DNA from: Lepidostoma basale
Lineage: Eukaryota; Arthropoda; Insecta; Trichoptera; Lepidostomatidae
Assembly: GCA_022606425.2 (NCBI GenBank)
Contig: JAHDVF020000851.1
Span: 62,001 to 126,000, forward strand
Reading direction: 5' to 3'
Length of the DNA stretch: 64,000 bases
A program made the translations under genes and the position numbers. The notes beneath the pieces are model-generated. The model was not told the origin of the DNA and made no database searches. It saw nothing but the letters and a program-made list of their open reading frames with translations. Shown here in pieces: positions 54,610 through 64,000 of this stretch (within the stretch, counting starts at the first letter, position 1; every line of letters starts with the position of its first letter).

Positions 54610-54745
54610 TTTTTTAGATAAAAATATTTAATGCAGCATGTTTCGGACGTGGCCCATATCTTCAGGTGTAAATAAAACTAAAGTTGAAGGATGGAGGTAT
54701 TCTCCGAAACATGTTATGTAAAATATTTTTGTTTTTAAAAATATT
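54610..54745. mobile_element. Inverted-repeat element with two hammerhead-like cores (type e)
   Basis: The left arm (minus core at 54634-54665: CTGAAGA, GGGC...GTCC, GAAA, CATG) and right arm (plus core at 54684-54716: TTGAAGG, GGAGG...CTCC, GAAA, CATG, TT) are inverted around aaactaaag. The arms share aaaatattt and the gaaacatg word. Confidence 0.6.
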
Positions 54746-54774
54746 CAATAGGCATGAAACTATATGAAAATATT

Positions 54775-55240
54775 CAATAGCATGGAACTGGCAGAAGAAG
54801 GATGAGAGTAGAATAAATGCGGTTGAGATGAGGTCCCTAAGACGTATGTGTGGTAGAACGATATATGATAGAATCTCAAATGCTGATATAAGAAAGGAAT
54901 GTAGAGCGGAAGAAGGTATTATGAACAAAATTATGAAAGGATCGCTGCGTTGGTTCGGACATATGGAACGCATGGATGGAGAAAGAATGGTTAAGAAAGT
55001 ATACGTTAATGATGTAAATGGGGTAAGAAGTCGAGGCAGACCGAGGAAAACATGGCATGACCAAATTAATCAAATTTTAATGGTTGGTCATATTAGAAGT
55101 CGGAGGAATCGACGTGCGTGTATGACTCGTTGTATGAATGTGGAGGAAGCTAGAGAGGTTTGCCAGGATAGAGTAGTGTGGCGGTCCATTCTCTTTGCCT
55201 ACGGCGTGAAACGGCGTGATGGTTTGTTTGTTTTTCAATA
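54775..55240 (+). mobile_element. Group A LINE fragment with the best-preserved C-terminal frame
   Basis: One continuous frame encodes MRSLRRMCGRTIYDRISNAD, IRKECRAEEGIMNKIMKGSL, RWFGHMERMDGERMVKKVYV, NDVNGVRSRGRPRKTWHDQI, VGHIRSRRNRRACMTRCMNV, EEAREVCQDRVVWRSILFAY. Use it as the reference for group A. It ends ggcgtgatggtttgtttg rather than the usual GTTA tail. Confidence 0.92.
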
Positions 55241-55284
55241 TATAAGGGTGTATATAATATTATGTATTCTCCTTCTTTAAAAAA

Positions 55285-55475
55285 AACAGCCTTTGACGTC
55301 CACTGCTGGACATAGGCCTCCCTCATACTACTCCACGTATTCCTGTCTTGTGTGCATTTCGCATTCAATCACCAGCAATAATTTTACGAATGTCATTGGA
55401 CCATCGTGTTAGGGGCATCCCTCTGTTTCTTTTGTCTTTGCGGGGGCGAGGTCTCCACTCCACCACCCTTGTAAT
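55285..55475 (-). mobile_element. Group D LINE C-terminal fragment
   Basis: The minus strand gives CTQDRNTWSSMREAYVQQWT preceded by a GRGRPRKDKRNRGMP-like segment, the classic RTE end (DRxxWRxxEEAYVQQW). It lies tail-to-tail with the group A copy upstream. Confidence 0.82.
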
Positions 55476-55489
55476 TCATTTTTCGTCAT

Positions 55490-55960
55490 GTAGACGTGAT
55501 ATTAAAGTGACGTTCACGTGAGCAAGTGGTGTCCAAGTGTTGGACACGTGGTGTTCACTGCACGTGACGTGCACAAGACATTAACGTAATGTGCACGTGA
55601 CGTGCACGTGACATTACCGTGTTGTTCACATAACATTAACTTGATGTGCACGTGCGCACATGTTCGTGATTTGAACGTATGTGCACGTGATGGGCGCATG
55701 ATTTACTTGCGATGTGCTAGTGACGTGCACGTAATGTGCACGTGATGTGCACGTGATGTGCACGTGATGTTCACGTGATGTGCACGTGATGTGCGCGTGA
55801 TGTGCTCGTGATGTGAAGTGATGTGCATGTGGCCGTCCCATGACATTAAAATGATGTTCACGTGACGCGATCTGCCTGTGCAGTGCGCGTGATATGCGCG
55901 TAATGTGCATGGCTCAACATCACGTGATACGCACGTGGTGTGCTCATGATCTGCTAATGT
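55490..55960. repeat. Minisatellite of 11-bp GTGATGTGCAC units
   Basis: The unit gtgatgtgcac repeats perfectly several times in 55740-55800, with diverged units on both sides over about 470 bp. Each junction forms CACGTG, the core E-box. The local composition is much more GC-rich than the surroundings. The minus-strand frames here (HITCTSRAHHVHITCTSRAH) come only from the 11-bp periodicity. Confidence 0.9.
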
Positions 55961-56021
55961 GCTTGGTGCTATTAATTATTTAATATATTCATCATGTTTT
56001 CGCATGGGTGTAGGGGAGAGG

Positions 56022-56037
56022 GGGGGGGGGGGGCATA
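56022..56037. repeat. Poly-G run
   Basis: An uninterrupted run of about 14 G within a purine-rich stretch. Confidence 0.85.
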
Positions 56038-56229
56038 GTGGGTTTAGTCTTTTATAAATTTAAAAACTTTACATAATTCGTTTATCATCAGATAAACGAT
56101 TTATGTAAAGTTGTTAGAAAAATAATAATTAATTAAAAAATGATAATACATAGTTACATGAAACTAATTATGTATAATATAATAAAAAAACGCATTATTA
56201 TTATATAAATATAATTGACAAACAAAAAA

Positions 56230-56335
56230 AACAAGCGCAAGACGCGGGATTTGAACTAGATATCGACCGGGCAACATAGTAGAGAAGGTAAGCTAACCGT
56301 TCAGGTACCTGGCTATTATACCTAAACTAGTAGCG
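56230..56335 (-). mobile_element. tRNA-like SINE fragment S3
   Basis: The minus strand has ataatagccaggtacctgaacggttagc (box-A-like) and, about 40 bases later, ctagttcaaatcccgcg (box-B-like). It is not a functional tRNA cloverleaf. Confidence 0.5.
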
Positions 56336-56339
56336 AAAT

Positions 56340-56725
56340 TTCTTCTTCTTTTTCTTCTTCTTCCTTATTGCAGACCTATGTGGTCTGTTCTCCAGAGTGT
56401 TGCTCCTCCTGTGAGGACGACTCCCAGCTGTCCTTCCATCTTTTAGGAGGTCTTCCACGAAGACGATGCAATGCAATATAGGGGAGTCTGGTGGTGTCCA
56501 TTCTTTGAACATGACCGTACCAGTCCCGTTTTCGCTGTCTGCTCCATCTTATAATATCCTCCACCTCACATATCTCTCTTATTCTGGTGTCCTCAGTGTC
56601 TTCATTTCGGAAGTCCTCAAAACTTGTTTGGTCCATACTGTATCTGCCCTTGCTTCGACGCCATATGTTATTAGTCTTACGCATGCTTTATAGATTCTCA
56701 TCTTACTCTGGCCATGCGAAATTTC
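56340..56725 (-). mobile_element. Group B LINE fragment
   Basis: A TTC tail (ttcttcttctttttcttcttc) is at 56340. The minus frame at 56376-56684 gives NEDTEDTRIREICEVEDIIR, WSRQRKRDWYGHVQRMDTTR, LPYIALHRLRGRPPKRWKDS, WESSSQEEQHSGEQTT. Close to the copy at 59657-60058. Confidence 0.88.
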
Positions 56726-57304
56726 TAATAAAGCCTCTTTTCTAGAAATACTCTACTCTTAGGGGGTACTACAATCCTGCAAAATTCCACCCCTAAGCCA
56801 ATTTTGTATGTCGTGCCCTCCCCTTGTGAGTATGTAGGCGAAGTTTGGCAAAAAGAAAAAAAAATCTTTTCTCTTTCAATCGCGTTTTTGGACATTCTGA
56901 TGCGGTCAGCTTAATGTGATGTGCACAAACACATCTGTTTTGAGTACATTAAAACCATTTTTATCCTCGACCACAAATAATTTCAACCAATTTTCTATTA
57001 TAAAAAATGACGCAGTAATAGCATCATTGTTTCTTGAGAAGTAGAGAACTGTCATCTATTTCTGGTGAACTGTAGCGTAACGTTTTTTTATGTTTGCATT
57101 ATAAACACTTTCTAGAATGTATTTTCCACAATTCAGAACGATTGTATTCATAATAATATGTAAGCCGTTGAAAATTGGCGGTATCCGCGAACCGTTTATG
57201 TGTCTAGCTACGTTAGTTATTTTGTAAACTAAAAAAAATATTTTTGTGGGTGAGAATCCAAAGTTTCATATTAAATGTTAAGCCGAAAAAAAAATATCCA
57301 TATT
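56726..57304. other. Unexplained stretch
   Basis: It includes a GC-richer part at 56760-56840 (gggggtactacaatcctgca, tcgtgccctccccttgtgag) that looks like an old repeat I cannot name. Confidence 0.4.
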
Positions 57305-57540
57305 ATTATTATTTTGTAGAATCGCTCTTTTACATCATGACAGCAAGAGCCAAATCGATGTAAAGGATATTTATAGCTATCTTAGTGATTCTCGTGACAT
57401 GTGATAGGTAGCTAATCTATCGCCATTTTATTGTCACAAGAATTCTACACCAGACCAAAGACAGTGTGACAATCATACTGCCATCGCCGGGAATCGAACC
57501 CGGGACCTTCGGTATGGAAGTCAGAGCTCTTGGCAGAGCT
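57305..57540 (-). mobile_element. tRNA-headed SINE S1, short-tail variant
   Basis: The minus strand starts with a tRNA-like head (gccaagagctctgacttcca, then ggtcccgggttcgattcccg). Then comes the body, and a tail (gatttggctcttgctgtcat, gagcgattctac) ending in (AAT)n. Confidence 0.85.
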
Positions 57541-59550
57541 GGAAGGTTTGGCCGACGTTGTGTCGTTTCCAGGGACGCCGTGTGTTATAGTAACACCACG
57601 CGTAGAAGCAAAATCCGATATTGTAAAGTTTAAAACAGCTTAAAACATATGTTAGTTTGATTTATCAATTGTTTCTTGAGCAATGTCGTAAAACTCCACA
57701 TTACATAAATAATTCTAAATAACATTAATGAAATCAATTTGATAATGTATTAGCAAGGCAAAACACGTAATTCCCATAAAACATGTAATTAATTCTAGGA
57801 AACACACGCTTCTATTAATATGTATTAGATTCATATATATTTTCAGACTACGGATTAAATCTGAAGTGTTGACTATGTTAAAGAAAAAAATTGAATCCTA
57901 AAAAACATATTAAATTAAATCAATATCCTTGGCATGATTAACCTTTTTGCTCTCGTATTGATAATTTTATGAAAAGGGCACCCCCGGGTTCGAATCATGT
58001 AGTGATTATTTTAGGTGATCTTATACACGAAACATGGAGGTTGACAAGATAAATGAGAGAAATTGAAAAAAAAAAAACATTTTATGAGTTTCTCTTCATA
58101 ACCGTTATATTAAAATTTTATATTTTTTCTGGGATTCTGTGTTTTTTCGAATTACACAAGTACGTATTTGGTGAGACAAAATTACCCATCAAGAGATCAT
58201 GAGTGTTAGCTTAATAATAATAATAATAATTAGGCTAATTTATAGCGCCGTTTTCGTGAATAGCTCACCTCAAGGGCGCTTTGACAATGTTTTAATAAAT
58301 ATGTTTAATTGTCACAAGATGAACAGTTAAAATATTTGCAAAGTGAAAAATATAAACATAGACTTTAGCATCATTCTACGAGCAAAAAAAACATTAAATG
58401 ATTGTACATATATATAAAACGAAGTTCAGATCATTTAAAAAATATTATTCATAGAAAATTTCGGTTACTTGCACATAGAACAGAAAATGTATTCCGCCGT
58501 ACATTACAAACTTATTTATTTTCAATTTATCGAGGCGTTGAGAGTCCACAGAAGTATTGCATTGCGCCTCTAATACCTGTTACATTTGGGATTAGGAGAA
58601 TAATGTGTTATTCGTGATCAGAAACCCTTCTGCATCTCAATAATACAAAGATTCAATCGTCTGTGGAACTCATTTGGTGGTGCATCCGAACCCTAATATT
58701 ATGAGATGTTTTATCGTGAAACGGGTTTTGTTTAATGCGGGAGAATGAAAAAACAGTTAGAATCGGCATTGTAAAGGATACATATTCTTATCTTTAATGG
58801 ACTGTAGGGCGTATTTGGTTTGGTGATTTATATTGTGATAAGAATTTTATTGACAACAGCGAGAATTTAATACGCTCTGAAACGTATTTTCGCCCTAGGG
58901 AAATAACACCATTGTTTAGTCCCAGCGGCCCTCTCTCACAAATTATTGAGCGTCGATCACTTTAGATCTGGGCGGATTAGGTCAAAAGTAAACGTGAAGA
59001 TAAATAGGTAACCTAGATGGGAAGAATCATAATTTAGGTCGAAGTACGAGATGGAAATCATTTATTTCCTTAAACGAGTACCGATTTATGTTAAGAATAC
59101 AAAGCACCGGTTATGTAAATGCGTTTCGGCATTATACCCGATGTGATAATTTGAATAAGTACCTAATAAAGCATTTTATTTACGAGCTTTTTTGTAGCTT
59201 ACACACAATAAAGCATTATACAACTATTTATCCAAATTGCGTATCCCGGCTAAGAATTTATTCCCACCAGCTCTCGGTTACTATGGATTACGGAATAAGT
59301 TAATCAACGGTGAAATTTAATTGAAGGTGACTGACAACTGGAATCCGCGGAACGAATTGAAGAACCGCGCCCGTGACGGAGGAATGCCTGGGAAATTTGA
59401 TTTGCGCATTTTTACAGAGACGCAATTTTTTATTCCATTTTAAATCTACACGTACAATGCATACTTAAACAATATCTATTTTACCAAACGTCAAACACGC
59501 AGTAAAAACATTGTGTGAAGCATTTAATTAGTATCTAAGTGTGTTTTTAA
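57541..59550. other. Intergenic stretch, mostly unexplained
   Basis: It contains the (TAA)n-tailed element end at 58205-58292. A less AT-rich, apparently single-copy segment at about 58650-59420 has no coding frame I can support. Confidence 0.45.
58205..58292 (-). mobile_element. (TAA)n-tailed retroelement 3' end
   Basis: taataataataataataatt followed by aggctaatttatagcgccgt and ctcacctcaagggcgctttg. Same order as at 6176-6300, here less decayed. Confidence 0.68.
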
Positions 59551-59554
59551 GTAT

Positions 59555-60085
59555 TTAGGCATAGACCAGGTGAGGGGAGCTGATCTACGGGAAGAAATAT
59601 AAGCCCAAGCTGTAATCTCTGAGGCTCTAAAATCCACAATATGGAAAAACAAAGACATGGCCATTAAGAGTAAGATGAGAATCTACAAAGCATGCGTAAG
59701 ACCAATAATAACATTTGGCGTCGAAGCAAAGGCAGACACAGTAAGGACCCAACAAGTTTTGAGGACTTCCGAAATGAAGACACTGAGGACGAAAGCAGGC
59801 AAGACACTGAGAGATCGCGCGAGGAACATCAGAATAAGGGAGATACGTGAGGTTGATGATATTTTAAGATGGAGCGGACAGCGAAAAAGGGACTGGTACG
59901 GTCATGTTCAAAGAATGGACACCACCAGACTCCACTATATTGCATTGCATAATCAGCCTCATGGGACTCGTCCTCGTGGAAGACCTCCTAAAATATGGAA
60001 GGACAGATGGGAATCTACCTCACAGGAGGAGCTACACTCTGGAGAACAGACCACATAGGTCTACAATAAGGAAGAAGAAGAAGCG
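59555..60085 (+). mobile_element. Group B LINE fragment, best-preserved copy
   Basis: Frame (59657-60058): MRIYKACVRPIITFGVEAKA, RTSEMKTLRTKAGKTLRDRA, IREIREVDDILRWSGQRKRD, WYGHVQRMDTTRLHYIALHN, RPRGRPPKIWKDRWESTSQE. It is preceded by YLGIDQVRGADLREEI-like sequence and followed by an (AGA)n tail. Use it as the reference for group B. Confidence 0.9.
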
Positions 60086-60089
60086 TGTT

Positions 60090-60345
60090 CGTGTCTTCTT
60101 ACTCTTCTTCAACCTTTTGCCCTCTATTGTTGGATCTCTTCTGCCACTTCCATTATTCTCTACTCATCCCTGTCTTGTCCTTTCAACATCCAGGCGATTC
60201 TAGTTGTCGTCAGCCTATCTTTTAGGTGGCCTTCTGACACTCCAATTCTTTGTCCCAGGCCTTCATTAGAGTATTCTGGATATCCATCGGATACTGCCCT
60301 GCCTTGCCCAACCCATTGCCACTTCAATTTAGTTGTACGATCATG
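60090..60345 (-). mobile_element. RTE-like LINE 3' fragment
   Basis: TTCTTACTCTTCTTC tail, then cttttgccctctattgttgg and ctgccttgcccaacccattg. On the minus strand it reads LKWQWVGQGRAVSDGYPEYS-like, related to the group D KWQWAGHVAR segment. Tail-to-tail with the group B copy just before it. Confidence 0.72.
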
Positions 60346-62025
60346 ATGTCGTTTATTTATTAAAATTAAAAATTCACTTCGTATCTTTCTAGGATCCCAT
60401 ATACCCTTATACGAGTACGTTGTTTTTTGTCTTCAATCTTTTAGAATGATTTGAAATCAAATTTTAAAATATGTCCTCGTTAATAATTTTATGTACTCGG
60501 TGTCCGTTGGTTGACAAATCATTATTTTTAATTGGTTTTTGTATGCAGTCATGTACCGCACGCGGGACTAGAATTTACTGACGCCTGACCAAAGACTCGA
60601 GTATATTTCAGATCTTAATCACGTTAAACCAAAGGGTGGGCAGCGATTACGTGGCTAGATAAAAAATGGAAATCTAATCAGATAATATTCTGTACATTAA
60701 TTAAGATGATATATAAATGAAAGAGAGGAAACGAGTTCACATTATAACACATATTTAAGAATATACATATGAGTATGTCCACGTGAATATATACCTAGTA
60801 TTTATAATACAATAATCATCTCTAGAGGACTTCAATAACATTGTTAGTTTGTTGGATTTCTTAGGGACTTTCAGCCAGACAGGTTTTCTGACTTAGGGAC
60901 AGGCTTTCGTGACAAATTTTTGACACAATTATTTTTCCTCCTAGGAGTAATTAATAGATTGTTTTAATGAGAAGCCAAGGGCTTATCTGTTTCCCTACCA
61001 TTTTATTATGATATCTGTATTATTATGTTAACTAATCTGTATCATCTGTATCAGTGTTCTAAGATTTTTAAATATATTTTGTTCTCATCTTAATTTTATT
61101 TATGGTGATTAAACTAATAAATGTAATAATACATTAAAGGGTATTTAAAAAAAGATTTTTTTTCATATTCAGTCAAAAAATAATAATAATTCAATTCTGA
61201 TACTCATTTTCAGAAAGGTTTATGAATTTATCCTAACCATACTTTCTTATAAGACTTCGTTGTATTATTTTATATAAATATTTTAGTTATATTAGAATTA
61301 ACTTGTGAATTAACATTCAACCCTTGAAAAATATTTGTTCCATAAATTTATAAAAAACTAAATAAACATTTTCAAAAATAAATGGATTTAAAAAAATTCA
61401 TTTATTTTGAAAAACTTTGATTAAGCGTTAATACTGTGAAATGTCATAATAACGATTTTTAAGAACTAAAACTGTTTTTTCTATTTTGAATGGTTTTAGA
61501 GTTGACTAACATTTAATAATTAAATTTGCACAAAAAACATGATATTAGAAATATGTACATGCCGTAATATTTCAAAACGTATTATTTATTTCATACTCTA
61601 TTGAATGTTAAGTACGAGTGTCTGATATGAGTATCTAATATAAGCTCTTGGTAAGGAATGGTGCACATTTTTTCGGGGCTGTCAGGTTCCCTTCACGTAC
61701 CCACTTTAATATAGGCCAAGAGACCACTTAATGTGGACATTTTAAGCACCCATCATAGGATTTCTCAGATACGTGAAGATTAAAATACTGGGTTAATAGT
61801 TGAATCCACAGAGGACAGTTGTTATTGGAGGGAGCGATTTGTAATATCTAGTACAAGTCATTGGTGTCAATTTTGTTTCTTTCAAAATAATTACGATTGC
61901 AGTTCTTTACTCTGGTCCAGTTAAAAGATTTCCAGCTCAATAAAAACACGCAATGACATTTAAAATGTGTGTAATATTTTGCAAGAGGGTAAATATAGGT
62001 TAGATTTTACGACATCAAACATACC
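60346..62025. other. Intergenic stretch
   Basis: No gene or nameable repeat. A small GC-richer patch lies at 60545-60660. Confidence 0.45.
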
Positions 62026-62029
62026 CGAA

Positions 62030-62230
62030 GGTTCCGGGTTCGATTCCCGGCGAGGGCAGGGTGATTGTCACACTGTATTTGGTCTGGTTTAGAATTCACG
62101 TGACAATAAAATGGCGATAGATTAGCTACCTATCACATGTCACGATAATCACTATGATAGCTTTATATCGATTTGGCTCATGCTGTCATGATGTAAAGAG
62201 CGATTCAACATAATAATAATAATATTAAAG
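62030..62230 (+). mobile_element. tRNA-headed SINE S1, short-tail variant
   Basis: Box-B-like ggttccgggttcgattcccg, body (tcacactgtatttggtctgg, gatagattagctacctatca), tail (gatttggctcatgctgtcat, gagcgattcaac), then (ATA)n at 62210-62225. Confidence 0.86.
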
Positions 62231-62361
62231 GGGACAATGCATTGTAGTTGGGAGTACTTAAAATTTTTAATTTTCTAGTATATTTAATTTCTGTGCTAGC
62301 GATAATTGAGATCTAAAAATATTAACTGATAATGCCACTGGGTTTTATGAACCGTTAATAC

Positions 62362-62740
62362 AATATCTTCTTCTTCTTCTTCTGATCTTGCTCTTCTGTA
62401 GATCTTACGATCTGTTTATGCAGGATATCAACTTTCTTCCTGTGATGAAGACGACCAGCCTTCTCTACATATCTTTGGTGGTCGACCGCCCTCTGGAGTC
62501 TCGTGCTTCACGATATTAGGAATTCTAGCTGGATCCATTCTCTCGATGTGGTCCTTCTAGAATCGCCTTCTCTGCGTATTCCATCTCACTATGTCTTCAA
62601 TTTTTCAGGATTTGAGAATTTCTTCATTGGGTATCCTATCTCTAAGGGTTCTCCCCACAATAGGTCGCAATGTTTCCATTTCTGCTACTCTCAAGAGATG
62701 TTTGGTTCTGACAATATCATACATAGAAAACACGAAATAA
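62362..62740 (-). mobile_element. Group B-like LINE fragment
   Basis: (TTC)n tail at 62365-62383 followed by ctgatcttgctcttctgtag and the sequence homologous to 21719-22056. Minus frame RxLRxGENP-like and IxRMDPARIPNIVKHETPE-like pieces are visible. Confidence 0.8.
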
Positions 62741-62984
62741 GTTAAAATTAAAAAAGGAGATAAATATATTCAATATGCCTTGAAATGAATTTTATAAGCA
62801 TATGATGTATATCTCCATATTAAATACGTCTGCTTTCCAGAAGTTTTAGAATATTTAATGAGCATGTTTTTCATGCCATCTATCAACCATTTGATAGCAA
62901 ACCTTAGAATGCATGCCTTAGTAAACCGAAAGAGTCATTTTCATAAAATACAATGAAACTTCTAGAAAACAAACGTTATCGTTC

Positions 62985-63340
62985 GTATTATGCAGAAGAA
63001 ATGAGAGATATTAAACAAGTGTGTGGAAAAAGTGTGTATGTTAGAGCAGTGCTCCGAAATCTTTTCTCATCTACGGCACACATAAGATCTTCCTAGAATT
63101 CAGAATTCAGCGGCACACCAAAAGCTCAAATTCGGAAGATCAAGGAAAACGCGGCAAGATTAAATAAATCATATACTGAATATCGGCCACGTGAGGAGTC
63201 AGAGAAATTGACATGCGTGCATGACACTATGTATGAATATTGAGGAAGCGAGAGAAGTACGTCAGGACAGAAAAGTGTGGCATTTCATTATTTCTGCCTA
63301 CCCCTTCGGGGAGATGATGGTTAGTTGGTTAGTTGGTTAG
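62985..63340 (+). mobile_element. Group A LINE fragment with a replaced middle
   Basis: The piece CRRNERY-IKQVCGKSVYVRA runs to about 63048. Then come about 95 bases of unrelated sequence (tgctccgaaatcttttctca ... gcggcacaccaaaagctc), then SKFGRSRKTRQD-like sequence and the 3' end ggggagatgatggttagttg with a GTTA tail. Confidence 0.75.
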
Positions 63341-63722
63341 TTAGTTAACAATATTCAAATTAAATTATTCCAATTACTGTTAATGTGTAAAAAAACAACT
63401 CTCATGGTTGAATTATATCACAAACTCAACTTCACTATTTACTATAAAAGTTTACTCTGAGAGTGTGTGTTCGATTGTGGCATGTTTGGTAAATACAGTT
63501 GGAATTTGGATATGTTCAACGGTGTCACCTGCTCCTACCTCTCCTACCCGGTCCTAGTCTGGCGGACCCCAATCTTTCTTCAGTCCACTAATTCTTCTTT
63601 TATAATAGTGTCCATACAAACAGTCAGTAAATAGGAAGACTTATATGGCAAGTATTAAGTATGTGGCGTTGACGAATCCTATAAAATATAATGTAAACTC
63701 TAGAAAAAAACGTTTTCATGAT
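63341..63722. other. Intergenic stretch
   Basis: A GC-richer patch at 63525-63585 (acctgctcctacctctcctac) has no known match. No gene seen. Confidence 0.45.
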
Positions 63723-63723
63723 T

Positions 63724-63940
63724 TTAACTAACTAACTAACCATCACGCCGTTTCCCCGAAGAAGGTTGATTGAAATAATAGACTACCAAATTTTCTGTCC
63801 TCACATACTTCTCTCGCTTCCACAACGTGGTTGACATTCAATGTCGGATTTATTTGATTGTACTACGTTTTCCTAGATCTTACTCTATTTCTAGTTCCAT
63901 TTACATCGTTAAGATACATAATTTTTTTACCATTCTATCA
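63724..63940 (-). mobile_element. Group A LINE fragment
   Basis: Tail aactaactaactaaccatca at 63724, then the antisense 3' end (cgccgtttccccgaagaagg) and the RKT...HDQINQI-like region to about 63935. The ACMTR segment is partly deleted. Confidence 0.8.
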
Positions 63941-64000
63941 TTAAATATTTAATATGGAGATTTACTTCAGATTTCTTAGAAATATAATTGTAAAAATATA

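Noticed and set aside
55626..55910. Protein with HITCTSRAHH repeats
   Set aside because: The frame is an effect of the 11-bp minisatellite, which keeps all three frames open by its period.
56230..56335. tRNA gene on the minus strand
   Set aside because: Box-like words are present but no cloverleaf closes. Treated as SINE.
1..64000. CRISPR arrays, bacterial operons, ribosomal RNA genes
   Set aside because: None seen. The window is eukaryotic nuclear DNA; the direct repeats found are minisatellite or transposon copies without CRISPR spacing.

Overview
The window is AT-rich animal nuclear DNA, almost certainly insect and most likely Lepidoptera. The evidence is short GC-rich coding exons in an AT-rich background with GT/AG introns, arthropod-style TATA promoters, a DHHC palmitoyltransferase very close to animal ZDHHC3/7, small secreted proteins of a moth/butterfly type, and many decayed RTE-like LINEs, SINEs and MITEs. 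The species cannot be named from the sequence alone.

Layout. Positions 1-6852 (+) hold the last four coding exons of a ZDHHC3/7-like palmitoyl-acyltransferase; its 5' exons lie upstream of the window. From about 6.9 to 19 kb no gene is visible, only AT-rich DNA with MITEs and LINE/SINE scraps. From about 22 to 48 kb three small secreted-protein genes lie on the + strand: 22075-22338, 31006-33276 (137 aa) and 38391-47847 (93 aa). The second and third share one architecture: a TATA box, a coding exon of 6-8 codons, a phase-0 intron, an exon carrying the signal-peptide core, then an intron after two bases of a codon and a final exon. The first probably shares it, but its exon 1 was not found. 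From 48 to 64 kb I see no gene, only mobile-element debris and unexplained sequence.

Mobile-element landscape. At least five groups of RTE-like LINE fragments are present, named A, B, C, D and E/F/G here. All copies are 5' truncated or internally deleted, and mostly the C-terminal tail after the reverse transcriptase survives. Group A (about 20 fragments) ends in a GTTA-repeat tail and groups B-D in (AGA)n tails. Several nests can be read base by base. There are also CR1/Jockey-like LINE remnants, a tRNA-headed SINE family with two different tails, a Tigger/pogo transposon remnant, and three MITE families with 4-bp target duplications (usually ATAT) and CGT...ACG ends.

The most interesting signal is a set of inverted-repeat elements carrying hammerhead-ribozyme-like cores: CTGANGA, a short stem II, GAAA, a tiny palindromic stem III, then TC or TT. 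In several elements a core is present in both arms. This matches the type I hammerheads known from Penelope-like retroelements, but at least five different sequence types occur in this one window.
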